Source of the DNA: Eucalyptus grandis
Lineage: Eukaryota; Streptophyta; Magnoliopsida; Myrtales; Myrtaceae
Length of the DNA stretch: 64,000 nt
Direction: 5' to 3'
Assembly: GCF_016545825.1 (NCBI RefSeq)
Contig: NC_052620.1
Coordinates: 7,812,001 to 7,876,000, forward strand
Part shown: one piece after another, positions 1 to 12,500 of the stretch
Numbering within the stretch: position 1 is the first letter of the stretch
Layout: every line of letters starts with the position of its first letter
Notes under the pieces: generated by a model
Database searches by the model: none
Told to the model about the DNA's origin: nothing
Seen by the model: the letters and a program-made list of their open reading frames with translations, nothing else
Translations under genes and position numbers: made by a program

Positions 1-315
1 GTGGGTTCATTGGAACCATAAAGACATTCTCTAGTGGCACAAGTTTTTTGTGACACTTAAGGTAAGACAATGGTGACTGACAAATGAGATATCTCTATGA
101 GAGATGTTATCCATTTACCACACTACCATATTGAATCAATATCAATAAAGTTGAGAGCACTCGTGACCATGGAAGGCTCTGTGTGTATACATGTAGTTAC
201 CGCCATGATTTAGTGTTTGAGACTTTATGGGATATGATTGACTATTAAAAATTATCTCTGGACCAATATGCGCACATACAGTACGATTTCAATTAATATA
301 GTCCAAGTGGGAGAA
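1..315 (+). mobile_element. 3' internal end of a Copia-like LTR retrotransposon
   Basis: This stretch has no open frame. It ends in AAGTGGGAGAA (about 305-315), which has the form of the polypurine tract found just upstream of the 3' LTR in plant Copia elements, and the next bases start an LTR-like TGT sequence. I read it as the untranslated tail downstream of a Copia pol gene that lies outside the window. The assignment to Copia rests on the tract and LTR style only. Confidence 0.55.
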
Positions 316-772
316 TGTAAGAGTTTTCCTAATGTGGACTACATTAATTGATATTGTAATTTACTGTTTTTACGATTACCATAAAACATGGTTAGTCTAA
401 GATGAGATATAAGGTTTTTTAATTAGTCTAATATGGGGCTGGCTAGTGTGGGTCGAGTTGAGCCTGGCCCGTAATGAGGGGGCCTGGTTGGAAACTCTAT
501 ATATAGTGTTCAAGTCTCTCCTCTAACCCTAATTCTCACATGTATCCTCACATAAGGAGCGTTTACCAAACGCTAAAGGTGAGGGGGGCCGTTTCATTGA
601 GCTAGTGATACGGAGGGTAATAGAGGAGAAGAACTTGCGCGTGGAACATCAGTTTCCGCTTTTGCTTCAAGAACGATGAATCCCAAAATATGTGCATTAA
701 TCCTTCTACTCAATTATGCATGTTCTTGTTCTAGTTATGAAGATCTTGGGGTTGCGCAATTTGCGTCCAACA
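316..772 (+). mobile_element. 3' LTR of the Copia-like element
   Basis: The LTR begins TGTAAGAG directly after the polypurine tract and probably ends at CCAACA (767-772), giving TGT...ACA termini and a length of about 457 bp. A TATA box, CTATATATAG, lies at about 498-507 in the middle, where the U3 promoter is expected, followed by CT-rich and CCCTAA-containing sequence. The other LTR and the target-site duplication are not in the window, so the right boundary is an estimate. Confidence 0.6.
498..507 (+). promoter_or_regulatory. TATA box of the Copia-like LTR
   Basis: CTATATATAG sits 180 bp into the LTR and about 30 bp before a CT-rich leader, the usual plant LTR promoter layout. Confidence 0.5.
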
Positions 773-1387
773 AAAACATCTTTTCATGTAGAATGATTGA
801 CGGAAACTGAATTGCTATATTAGATGAATCGAGCGAGACTTGACCAAGAAGACTCAATTGCACTTTCCCTCAAAATTTAATTTAAATTTGTTCAAATAAA
901 AGATTTGAAACTTAATTGATTTCCATATAATAGGTGTTGGATTGATTGTGCACTTTTTCCTTGGATAATGGTAACAATGGATGTTTCAGTCCCTCAAATA
1001 CAAGTTTTTTCATGGTCGGTTCAAAAGCGAGGTTATTTTGTCCTGAAGGTATAAGTTGAAAGATACTTTTGTGTTTCAAGCATACATATAGAAGAAAGAA
1101 TGGTCCTAAGTATGACTTTGAATTGCTTCATCTGAGATCTCATGCGAACCTCGGTATCCCTCAGAGGTAATGCACCTATAGGGTATTCCCTCCTTTCGGG
1201 GAAAAGAAATATTTAAGAGGAATTGGGGGCCCGGGGTGTTCGGGCACTAGCACGTTAAAATAAGGAGCGCAATCTTATCAGCTCACCAATGGTATATTCA
1301 TTGGATAGGCTAGGCAGCCCTCGGTGGTTCTGAAAGATTAGCCTTTAAGTGGTTCAAAATCACATGGTTAGCTTTTAATGTGGTATA
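773..1387. other. Non-coding flank, with an odd GC-richer patch at 1085-1335
   Basis: No long frame or RNA gene is visible. From about 1085 to 1335 base composition rises (GGGGGCCCGGGG at about 1226) against AT-rich flanks. In the + strand a short peptide (ending ...LRSHANLGIPQR then a stop near 1168) reads through, but I do not recognise it. An organellar insertion or a fragment of an old gene is possible. Nothing else is seen in this stretch. Confidence 0.3.
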
Positions 1388-1697
1388 TTGTGGTAAAAAA
1401 TTGTCTAATTAGTCCTAAACATATTGTATGTATGTCAATTTATTTCTAAACTTTTAAAATTGTCAATTTAGTCCTAAAATTTTGTGTGAAGTTCCATTGT
1501 ATTTATTCCAGCCAATTTTGCCTAAAATTTCTAATGTGGCAGTGTGCCACATGGGACGACCAGAGATAACTAGATTTCCAAATTAGCTATTTTCGTTTAT
1601 AATTGACCAAAAAGATTGGGAAAATTATCTAAAAAGTCTCAAACCTATTGCAGTTTTATCAATTTAGTCATGAGCCTTTCAAACCCAATCTAAAAAA
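1388..1697. repeat. Truncated MITE ends (two, same orientation)
   Basis: Two related blocks lie in the same orientation: about 1393-1450 and about 1618-1685. Both read roughly 'GAAAATTRTCTAAAAAGTC..AAACCTATTG..CAATTTAGTC', the terminal style of the MITE at 8205-9235. GTGGCAGTGTGCCACATGG at about 1538 is a small palindrome typical of the core. The second block is cut off where the LTR at 1698 begins, which suggests that LTR inserted into or next to a MITE. Confidence 0.45.
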
Positions 1698-4299
1698 TGT
1701 TGCGACCTACCCCTCTGAGTCTTTGATCCCAATGAATAAGTTTAAAGATACTTGTTCAACAGACAGTCCTCAAAGCACATCACATAAAGAGGGTTCGAAA
1801 GAGTCATAATTAATGTTCATCCAAGAGGTCCATTAATCAAGAATGTGGACCTCCCAAATCCATATCTTGCATGATGGCAGTTTATTTTAAAGTTGTTTAA
1901 AAAACATAAAAATATAAATTTAGGAGTCGCCACTAGCCTTTTTTTGGGGGCGGGCTAGAAACCCAATCAAGGGCTGGGCGACCACCATTGATTTCTATAG
2001 AACCGGAGATTTCTTGGGATTGGGGATTCGGGTTACGTTAAGATTTCTATCAGCGACCACCTATGAGTATGGTTGCTACCTAAAGTGGTCAATTGGTCTT
2101 TTTACATTTTCGTACAATTTGATCTCAAGACTAAGTGAACACACATGGATGACTCATTCATGCAATTTCTAGGCTAACTGTCAAAATGAAAAGAAAAAAG
2201 CAATCAAGTAATTGAAATTGTAATATTCGAAAGTAAACACCTAAAGGAATTAAAAGCATAATACAAAAGAGTTCTAAATGGTAAGAAAAGAAAACCCGCA
2301 ACTCATCGGATGTTTATACGACACAAAAAGAGAACCCAAGACATATGTCGGGAAATGAATTGATACAAAAGAACAAAGGTCGGATTGGACATTGACCATA
2401 TCACGATCTTCAAGTTCTTTTGGCCACCATCTCTAATAATTACATTTGGGGCCTATTCTAATCTTATTCTAATGCTAGATTAGGATGTGGAATTACATAA
2501 TATACATTGTACATGTAATCATGAACACATGAACTCATACAAGAACAATTAATACAAAGAATTGAACAAATGCATTCAACTAGTCAAACATGGCCTCATG
2601 ATCAGCCTTTGATTTGCATGCATCACAAGCCATCCTATGACACCTATTTGATTAATTATAGTTGTCGATATTTGGCCATCCTTTAAGTTCATAAGCAGCG
2701 GTGGTCAAGATCATTCGACTCCTAGAAATTGGGTCTAAGTGTGTCCCTTTGGTTTACCTACGTAGATGCATCGGTCCTAAACTATTTACCTAGAAATCAC
2801 ATGCAAACATAATAAAATTCCATGTACTTAGGCCATGAGACCTTGGTTCTCCCTCAAATATCCAAAGAAAGTGAATCAAAATAGGTCACTTATTCATTCA
2901 AGGCAATGACAATCAATCGTATATGCATACAAAATGAACATGAAGAAAAAGGAAACCTAAGATTAGACTTCTAAAAATTTGCAATCGATGACCTAAGTTT
3001 TAAGAAATTGCAATCAAGGACACATCTTTTAAAAAAAATTGCAATTTTGCCCTTTAAAAGATTTTCAATCTTCAAATGATAATATGCATGGATATCAAAT
3101 TAATTGGAATTTTGAGACATGTTCAATGTTCTTGAGAAATAAATTCTAGAATTTGGATGCAGATAATGTCAGCACACTGATTGGTTTTTTTGAATCATCA
3201 AACATGACTCGATTTTGACAAAATTGATATAAAAAGAAAGTTTAGATAGATGTCCAAGGCTTTTGTATTTTGAAAATTTCAAGAAAATGTCATTAGATTC
3301 GTTAAAATTACGAAATACTTTCAGGTGTTTAATGAGAACTTAGGTGCGGAATTAACAACACTTTGATCAAGCTCACTATTTAATACCCTAAAGGATTTTG
3401 AATTTAACAAAAACCAAAGCCAAATTGAAGATTGAAAAGTCTTTTAAAACATTCGTGAAGTATGCAATCGTAAAACTTAAGTTGTGCACACCAATTAATT
3501 CTGGAAAATAGGGTTCCAACAAACCCTACAAATTTGATAGGTTCGGCAAAAATAACAAACATACTTGATAATTTTTGAAATTTTTGGACAATGAAGTTCA
3601 ACATATCTCAAACAAAACTCATGAAGACATCATTAGCATACTCAATATGCATGAATTTCTAAAAATCAAAGAATTTAAGCATATCATTTTGGAAACAGAA
3701 CATCACAGAAGCAAACATATCAGGCTCACTGTCATTTACATCATCCAAAAGTAATCCACTCAATTTGAAATTTCTACAAACATTGTTCATACAATTTCCT
3801 ACTACTTTCATGAAGACATGTAAGGCCAACTTTACTTGGGACAGACAAATCTCAACAACAAGCAAGTTTGGTTTAAACATGCTCGACCTATTCTAATATT
3901 GTCCGATCTTTATGAAAATTTTATATATTGTTCAAAAGGATGTAGCAAGAAACTTTCATGGAAAAAACTAATTCCATATTATGAATACATGATTTTATAA
4001 AAATCGAAGAGTCAATGCGGGTTAATCAACATAACAAAATTGTAGGGATGAGCATGAAAGTTGAAGACATAATTGACATAAGTAATGAACTTCAATCATA
4101 ACGAAATTTTTATATATCATAGATCTATGTGTCTTAAGCAATTATCATTAAGACACCTACTTAAGAATTGAACCACAAAAAATCAGAGAAAATCAACAAA
4201 AAGCAAATGTCACAAATATAAAACAGTGAAACAGAGCACTAATCATTTCCAAATTCCAATTCAATTTTGTAAAAATTGTTAGACCTAATAAATGAAGGC

Positions 4300-5000
4300 C
4301 GATTCATGTAAACTAGGTGTCAAAAAAAAAAAAAAAGTTCATGAAATTTCTTATGAATCTTAAAAGGTCTCGAACACAATCGAAATGAATTTCTAGCTCA
4401 TTTGAAGACATTTAACAAGGATGTCTAATTTGAAACTTGACTTTACAGACTATGAACAATTAGCAAGCGATTAACCTAACTAAATGGTTTAAAAATTTTA
4501 CGAGATTTTTATATGATATATAATCAAATATTGTGATCAATTTTCGTTGACAATCCAATCTGAAACCAAATAGGTTGGTTAATCACAACATTCCAGCTGA
4601 ATATCAGAATTCCAAATTAAACATTGATCTTGTGAAGAGTATTCGACAAGCCAAAAAAAATCCAAATCATGCACATGATATGTCGTTGGAAAGCTCGTTA
4701 AATCATCTTTGAATCATATGCAGACGTCAAAATTAAACGAGATTATTTTCTAGCTCGTTTCTAGACATTCATCAAATTAGTCTAAAATTAGCTACAATTT
4801 TCCAGAAACATCAATTACAATATTATGGTGAACTTTCGATAAGGCAAATGATACTCAAATCAAGCATATGATATGTTGTTGAAAAGGTTATTAAATCTAG
4901 TTTAAATCTCATGAGGCATCAAAGTCAAAAAACCTCATCTAACGGCTCATTTCTGGTCATTAATTATTAGAATTTTGAATTTCTAGAAATATTATCGAAG
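4300..5000. repeat. Degenerate tandem repeat of about 190 bp inside LTR C1
   Basis: Units near 4300, 4640 and 4850 share, in order, a CATGATATGT word, a 'TTGAAAAGG/TCGTTAAATC' word, an ATGAGGCATCAAA-like word and 'CTAGCTCATTT'. They match poorly at base level but keep the same order. LTR C3 has the better preserved counterpart at 12235-12850 in the opposite orientation. Confidence 0.4.
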
Positions 5001-5645
5001 CATCATTAAGCTCTAATATCATTATCAAACTTCATCAAACCATCAACGATCATCTTCATATATTCATATAGATCATAGAAACACAAATCACAACCTTAGT
5101 ACGAATCCTAGCCCCGATTTCCTGTTAAAACCTCGTTTCATCAAATTCACGATTTAAGAGAGATTAACTTGTTACAATTTTTCTGCGATCTTAATGAGCT
5201 AGGTCGACCACTTATGAACTTTGAGGATTGACTAGAATAGCTCCTTGAAGATCTAGATCACCTAATCGATCTTTGGATTAGATCTAAGCATGAAGTCATA
5301 AAACTAAAATTAATCAAAAGAGTTTTAGAGTTTAGGAAGTGATTGACTTGAATCAAATTGAGTTATAGCTAGATCAAGGAATGGCTAGGAATCATGATCA
5401 CACCGCTTAGGGAGGTTGAAGAGGTTGGTAGATGACCAAAATGGCCATCAAAATACCGAAGGACTCAGCAGCATGCAGGTTGGTCTTCGAGACTGAGAGA
5501 AAGGTGTATCGATTTAGGGCTCTTAGGTGAGTAGGTTGGTGAGCAAGGCTTGCAATTGAACTAAGGAGAGTCTTGCTTTGGTTGAAGCATAGGTAGGTTG
5601 CTGGATGGGTGTCGACACGATGGTGTACGGTGGCGAGAATGAGTT

Positions 5646-5649
<4 letters not shown>

Positions 5650-5700
<51 letters not shown>
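5650..5700. repeat. (GA)n microsatellite in LTR C1
   Basis: About 25 uninterrupted GA units. On the LTR sense (minus) strand this is a CT tract just downstream of the likely TATA region, a common plant leader feature. It generates spurious RERERE and SLSLSL frames on the two strands. Confidence 0.9.
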
Positions 5701-5705
<5 letters not shown>

Positions 5706-7318
5706 AAAAAATGATCCAACCTTCTTGGTTTTGGAGGGAAAATTGTACTTATACTTATCCCCAAGATCTAATTCAGGCTATTGGATTGATCCAGTGGCTC
5801 AAATTATTCCTTCTTGATCAAGGGTTAATCATTGATAAATGACTTAGATTTAATGCTTAGTCACTAAGCAAGTCACCTGATTGACTTAATCCTAATGATT
5901 AGGATTAGTGCCATGGCATTTAAGGGCATTTTAGTAAATTCACCAAGGTTATTTCTATAAATTTTGTAAGAGAGGGGCATGGGAAAGTTGGTCGGACCTT
6001 GGGCTAGTTGGTAGTGGTTGCTGGCTGTCGATGGATTGCTGGAAATAGGTCAGGCCATTTGCACCCATCTAAATTGGTTTGGACTGGTTCGATCGGTTTT
6101 GGTTGTCTTTGGTTGGCTTTTTTCAAACTTTTATGCAATCAGGTCCTGTTCAAATAGAATGAAAATGGACTAATTTGAAGAGGAACGGTCCAAAAATCTC
6201 TGATCCACAAACATCTCAATTGATTTTAATTGGTTTAATCACCCCCAAATTATGCTTAAACTCATTGAGTGCGAATTTGGATTTTCTTGCCAATTTGTGT
6301 AATTCCTGCTGTCAAAAACGAAATCAATAAGAATTGAATCCAATTGATATATAATATATCGATTAGTTCAACTACCCATGGAAATGATGGCTTAATACAT
6401 CCAAATTGACATTAAAATGGTGGTATGAACTTTAAGTCAAAATTAGATTGAGGGTTAATGATGAAATTGAACCTTAACTCATCAAATTAAACCTTAGTTT
6501 AGAATGAGTCAACTTGAATTACACCAGTTGAAGTTTATTAGCGTAACTTTCCAAATTTCAAGCAAGGTAAATCTGTCAAATTGAAAATTTCCCAAGTGAA
6601 TTTGCCGAAATTGACTCTTGATTTTGATTCAGTTGAGTTGATTTGAAGTGTAAACTTGCAAGTCATGAAGAATCAATTTGAACCCTGATTAGGGCTAAAA
6701 ATTACAATTTTTATCCTGACATGTCAAATCTCAAGATTGGCTGCATGAGTGAATTCGAGATGACCTCTAGATCAAACGTCATGAAGAAAGTGAAGCTAAA
6801 ACATGACTAGGATTAAAGAAATTTTATTTTTGGTTAATTTTGAACCTAAAATAGAAAAATTCTGAAAATGAGGTTCTTAATTAATTTTTATAAAATTTTT
6901 AAAGCCAAAGTCATATTAAAGCTAAAATGATATGATTTTTTTAGTTTTTATATTTTTTTCAATTTTTTTGGTCAAAGGATTTACATGGTGATTTCTCACT
7001 AAATGGTTAATTTGGTGATCAAAACTTCGAATTTTTTTGAAAACTATTGTGGCCAAAAAAGATATTAAGATTAATTAGGAACTTTTAATATAAAAAGCCA
7101 AATTTTAACCGGGGTTGACCAAAAGTCAATTCAAAAGTCAATTTTTTTTTTTAACTTTTTGGGTTTTTGTGAAAATAGCTAGAAATTACCAGCAAATGAT
7201 AAGTCAAAGAAAAAGAAATGAAAAATGATATTTTTTGTTCGAGAAACGGGTTCTATTGTGATCGAAAATCATAATATTGAGTTTTTACCTTTTACCAACG
7301 CGTTGACTTGTGTCAACA

Positions 7319-8204
7319 AAGAAGAGGTTTGCTGCCACATTTTCAACAAGAAAAAGACCTCAATTGGTTTGCTGGGGTGAAGATGCTTCGTAGGCAAAAG
7401 AGGGTAATGCTAGAGGTGCAGTTGGCAAAAAGTACCATACTTGCTAGGGAAAGCGCAGGTTACAGAAAGGGTTGGACTAGCTACGATCGAAAGAAGCTAT
7501 CAATGGAGCAGCTAGTTTTATTAGGCGAGCATTGGCATTCGATGTATGATCCAAAAGCGACACATCAATGGTTAAGGAAATGCACGGAAGCGATAAAACA
7601 GCCTACGATGAGGGCGTTGCAAAATTAAGTGCGGAAGAATTTCATGGTCTATGATTCTCCTGTACTTGTGACACTTGTGAATGGAGATTGGGGTTATTGT
7701 GTGAAAAGTGAGTGATGAAAAAGGAATGAATACAATTGGTCCGTGAGAGTGGCGTAAGGATGCTCAGTGCAAGGCGTTATAGGATCGAACGATTATATCT
7801 CTATAGAGTTCTAAAAGCTGAGTTGGCCTCTCCTGCACAAATTGGTTAAGAACTGATGCCGTTCTTTTGATAAGGTCATGGTAGGCCGAAACTAATTGTT
7901 GAGCCCAAAGTGATTTCGCTCAATGAAGTAGACACTTGAGCTAGCCATACATGGTACAATCTTGTATAAGGAAGCTTCGTATTGTTCTCTGAAACAACCA
8001 TAGAAGGAAGGTTGGCCTGGTGTATTTTGCTCACTAGACCTATATGGATTATTCCACAGCCAAAGAACTATCAACCTGTGACAAAAGAACCTTCAATATT
8101 GCTAAGAAAAATCAATGCAACTATAAAACTAGCTTCATTGCCACCATTCGCGATCAACGAAAAAAAGCTACATTAATTAGGTAAATGTCTATAGATTGCA
8201 ACAT
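7319..8204. other. Unrecognised sequence between LTR C1 and a MITE
   Basis: The longest frame (about 7380-7628, +) would encode roughly 80 residues rich in K, R and W, but it begins inside the end of LTR C1 and I recognise no domain. A second frame at 7982-8176 is short and also unrecognised. Codon use gives no clear signal. I see no RNA gene or regulatory structure. Confidence 0.3.
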
Positions 8205-9235
8205 ATGATTAGTTTTTTTGGTGCAATTATAAAAAATGTCCTAAATATTACAATTATGCCAATTTAGTCATAAACCTTTTAATTGTACTAATCGAGTAAT
8301 AAATCTTCACATTTTGCTATTGGAGTCCATTTGACTAATTTTGGTAGGAAATTGCTGACTTGTATGTCGACTATCTTACGTGACACGATCGGCACGACAT
8401 AAAGATTTTTTAATACTTTTGAACAAATTTTTGAAATTCTTATAATTTTTATTGTTTTTATCTCTTTCTTAATTTTTTTTTTGACTTAGGTTGGCCAGGA
8501 TTGCTGGTCCACCCTTGCAAGCACTAGGCAAGAGACATGGCTAGAAATTACTGATTTGGACGCCGACCATTTTGAAATTCTTATAATTTTTTTTTCTTTT
8601 ACTTTCCTTTTCCTTACTGTTGTTTTGACTTATGATTGGCCAGGATCGCCGGCCCATCCTTGCCGGCACTAGGCGAGGGTTGTGGTTGGAAATTATTAAT
8701 TTGGACACCAACCGTCCCACGTGGCACGATTGGTGTTGATTTGGTTTTTTTTCTTTACTTTTTTATTTTTTACTTAGGGCCAGCCAGGATCGCTGTCCAA
8801 CCCTTGACCCTTGTTGACGATGAGGGCCTAGGCAAGGGCCACAACAACCTCCCGATTAGGGCGACGCTGTGACGCCGGCGACCCTTACCCAAACTCGGCA
8901 AGGGCTAGGACGCCCTTGCCTATGGTCAGCAAGTCGCTGGCCCTCAATCAAAAAAATCAAAGTAAAGAAATGAAATGAAAAGAACAAAAGAAAACATAAA
9001 AAATTGTAAAAAAAAAAATCGATTAATATTAAAAATTATTAAAAATGTCCACTTCAACGCTAGTTAAACCACCATGTAAGCTGGCCAGCATTTACGTAGT
9101 ATTGGTGAGATGGACAAAATTGGTAAAAGGAGAAAATGTTTAAGACTCAATTGGCATATTTGAAAAGTTTATAACTAAATTGGTACAAATACAACAAAAA
9201 TAAGACTTTTTTTTTGTGGTAATTTTCCCAATTTC
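8205..9235. mobile_element. MULE-like MITE with long terminal inverted repeats
   Basis: The left end (about 8210-8330) and the reverse complement of the right end (about 9225-9100) share the layout 'CCACAAAAA..GTC..AAA..TTGTA..CCAATTTAGT.ATAAAC.TTT', an imperfect inverted repeat of 100 bp or more. The core is GC-rich and contains repeated, locally inverted GCCGGCCC / GGCGAGGG / GGCAAGGG words (8500-8940). No transposase frame is present. The length (about 1 kb) and the AT-rich TIR with GC-rich core resemble non-autonomous Mutator-type elements. Target duplications could not be fixed by eye. Confidence 0.6.
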
Positions 9236-9417
9236 CTTGGTTTGCATTGAGAAGATTATTTTGTGGGAACCTCTAGGAATTGTCAAAAGTTAAACAAACT
9301 ATTAATAATGACATAGGCATTAGATGCTACGTGTGGCTTGTGCACACCATCTCGATCTCATTTGATAAACAGTGATTAAAATATCCACACAAAATGATCG
9401 GACGCTTGGTTAGCAGC
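9236..9417. other. Short non-coding spacer
   Basis: Nothing recognisable is seen between the MITE and the duplicated LTR start. Confidence 0.3.
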
Positions 9418-9591
9418 GTTAATACTTGATTTTGAGTCGACGTGTCATTAAAAGGTACAAATCGAGATTTGGGTTTGATCACAACGGAGCTCCATATCTC
9501 GGCCAAAAGTGTCGTTTCTTATTTCTTTCTTTTGCATTGGCATTTTTAAATAATTTCTAGTTCATTTTTGAGAAAAACTCAAAAAGTCAAA
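9418..9591 (+). repeat. 174-bp direct duplication of the start of LTR C3
   Basis: This block repeats the first 174 bp of the LTR that starts at 9592. Both contain GACGTGTCATTAAAAGGTA, a GATCxxAxCxxAGCxCCAT-like word, TGTCGTTTCTxATT and AAATAATTTCTA in the same order and spacing. It is either an internal duplication or the stub of an older copy into which C3 inserted. Confidence 0.55.
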
Positions 9592-12500
9592 GTTGACACA
9601 TGATTTTTAGTTGACGTGTCATTAAAAGGTAAAAAATCAAGATTTGGACTTCTAATTATGATCGAGCCCCATCTCTCAATCCAAAAATGTCGTTTCTCAT
9701 TCATTTCTTTTTCATTGGCGTTTCTAAATAATTTCTATTTTATTTTCAAGAAAAATCTGAAAAATCAAATGATTGACTTTTGGGTTGACTTTTTGGTCAA
9801 TCCTTTGACCAAAAGTCAACCCCATGTCAAAAATTGACTTTTTACTCAAAAAGATTCTATTTAACTTTAATTTCACTTTTGTCAAACCAATTTCTTAAAA
9901 ATTCAAAGATATCACCGAAAAATCAATCTTTTAGTAAATGCCAACTAAATGGTTGACTTTTGATGAAAATTTTTATTAAAAAATGAAAAAAAAATGTACA
10001 AATACATTTATTTTAATGCAAATTTGAATTTTGTGTAAAAATTTCACAAAATTCGATTAAGAACCTTGATTTCTGAATTTTTCAGTTTTAGGTTTTAAAT
10101 TGACCAAAAATAAAATTGCTTTTATTCTAGTCATAATTAGGTGTAGTTCCTTCTTTGACATTTGGTTTAGGGATTATCTAAAATCTGTTTGCACATTTAA
10201 TTTCGGGATTTATAGAGTCAAAATATGAATTGTCATTTTGAGCTATAATTAGGGGATGAAAATTGATCCTTTATAACTTGCGAACGGATGATTGTTTCTA
10301 ACTCATTTTCTTATGATAAATCTAAATCTAAAATTGATATTGGGAAATTTACACAATAACTCATCAATTTGAAAAATTTTATCCTCGTGAGAATAAGAAA
10401 ATCAAGCAATTAAGCTTCAATTATTAAAATTCGAATTGACTAATTCATGGTTATGGTTTAATGTCATAAATCTATGTTCAATTTTAATATTAGGCTTAAA
10501 TCCATTTTTGACCTAAGCTCGAGCGTTTCAATTCAAGGTCAATTTCAATACGATAAGTGATCTTACATATGGGTAGCTCATTAGATAGGGCAATTGTGAC
10601 ACTAATTGAGTTCAATTTTAGTTAATTTGCAATTTTGCCAATTGAATTGCAAATTTTATCATTTTAGCCTTTTAGGCCCAATTCAAAGCACCCATGGTTT
10701 TGACTCATTGTATTTCATGATAATATTTTAATTAGGTTAATAATAGACCCCTAGATCATGTTCATAAAATTTGATTAGCTTAATTCTATCTTAATTGGTC
10801 AATTTCTTTTTAAGAAGGATAAAATTCATCTTCAATTTGGTCATTTAGGGACCAAATTGCATAAATTTTCGACCCACATGGGTTCCAAGTGGACAAAACA
10901 GCTGAAATCGAACCAACCGGTCAAGAACCGGTCAAAATCCGATCGAATCGGGATCGATGGGCCGCCGACGGGATTGGCTGGTTCATGCCATTTCCGGCTA
11001 GTTCCTAACCTTTGGAGACCGGTTCTTGAATCTTCTTAATGCCAATTTCACTTTTGCACCTTCAATTTCCTAAAATTTTATAGATTGATTCTCGAATTTC
11101 GTCAAATTGCAAATTAACCCATAATCGGACATTTTGACGCAATTCTCGATTTTTTCTTGGGTTTTTGCAAATCAAACCCACTAGATCAATTATCCAACAT
11201 CTCAAGATCATGCTAGAGCCTTCGAAATCGATTTTTGATCGTTGGATCGAACCAACAAAAGAAATCGCTTAATTTGGGATGAAATAAATAAAATTTTCCT
11301 CCATTTTCAAGGGCCTCATTTCTGCATGAAAATTCTCTCTCCTTAGTATCTCTCTCTTTTCTCTCTCAATTCTCCCGTCAAAACTAGATCTCTTCCTCTC
11401 TCTAGTTTGGTCCGACTGGATCTCTCTCCAGTGAACTTTTGTCGCCAATTTTAGCCCCTATCGGCGGTCTTCAGCCTTGCACCATCGTCCAGCCCCTTCG
11501 TCCTTCACTACCAATGGTGGTTGGAGCAAGATCAAGCTCCGATAAGAGCCAGATCTGTCTGTTTGAGTTCGATTTCCTCCAGTAGCGTTCAAATCGATCC
11601 GGTTTTGAACTGGTTATGTTTTCTCTCGCTACAAGCTGTTTAGCTACCTTTCAAAGCTATCCCTTGCCATTTGGACTAGTCCTTGGCGGTTTGTGAAGGT
11701 TTGATCGAAGTTTTTGCAAAAACTTCGATCAATTTCGATCAAAATCGACGAAAATCACAACGGAGGTAACGATCTCGATCCTGAACCCCATCAAGCAAGG
11801 CTGGATTAGCCAGCCGAGGTAGGGTTTAATATTGGTGATATATGCTTATAGATGATTTTGCTGAAGTTTGAATGTGATTGATTGAATGAGAGTGAATGAT
11901 TGTGTTTGATTAGTCTTAAATCTGCAATTTTGTAGTCTTATGATTGACTGACTATTTTGACCAAAATGAGATCTGAAACGATTTCGTTTCAACTCGAGCC
12001 CTCTTAGGATTAGTTAATAGACATCCCAAGCTTCGAAACGGTAGGTTGCACACCTTAATTGAGCATCATTTGACTCTTAAAAAATATCTCAGAAGATGAG
12101 TGATTCTGCTGTAGTTCAGTTGGATTTTCGGTTTTGTTTTTGCTCCGAAACGAGACTTTACTATTTTTGTATAGCCTTTTGTGATGTTTTTTTGGACAAT
12201 CTTGATTTATGAGTTTCGTTTCAAATGCTTTTGTGCATGTCCTGTAATTTTTTTTTCATGATTTTTGGATGTACTTAATTAGGTTAGATCTACTCAGATC
12301 AAAACCCAGGCCAATCTGTTCCGTATTGATATCCAATTTTGCCATTTTTGTATTGATTTTTGTGTTGAGTTTTGAAATAATTTTTCTTGATAAAAGTTTC
12401 TTGTATTAGTGTTATGCACGTACTGTGAGTTTTTCATGATTTGTGGATATGCTTAATTAGGTCAAATCTACTCAAATACAAATCAAGGTTACTCGACCCG

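Larger units (their letters stand above)
1698..7318 (-). mobile_element. Long LTR C1 (Tat-like family C), probably solo
   Basis: On the minus strand this block begins TGTTGACACAAG (at 7318) and ends GGTCGCAACA (at 1698), the termini of Tat-lineage LTRs such as element A in this window. Near its 3' end it carries GGAGTCGCCACTAG (about 1922, read on +), also present in A's LTRs. Two further copies occur here, C3 (inverted) and C2 (same orientation), sharing the LTR-start block, the GA tract and the TTGGAGGGAAAA leader. Flanks are AAAAA (1693-1697) and AAGAA (7319-7323), a 4 of 5 match and weak as a target duplication. No PBS, PPT or coding region adjoins it, so I call it solo. At 5.6 kb it is a very long LTR. 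Confidence 0.6.

Noticed and set aside
5609..5842. Frames with long RERERE or SLSLSL runs (also at 41904-42467)
   Set aside because: They are products of GA/CT microsatellites and have no other coding signal.
7308..7628. 106-codon plus-strand frame
   Set aside because: It begins inside the end of LTR C1 and has no recognised domain. I mention it under the spacer but do not call a gene.
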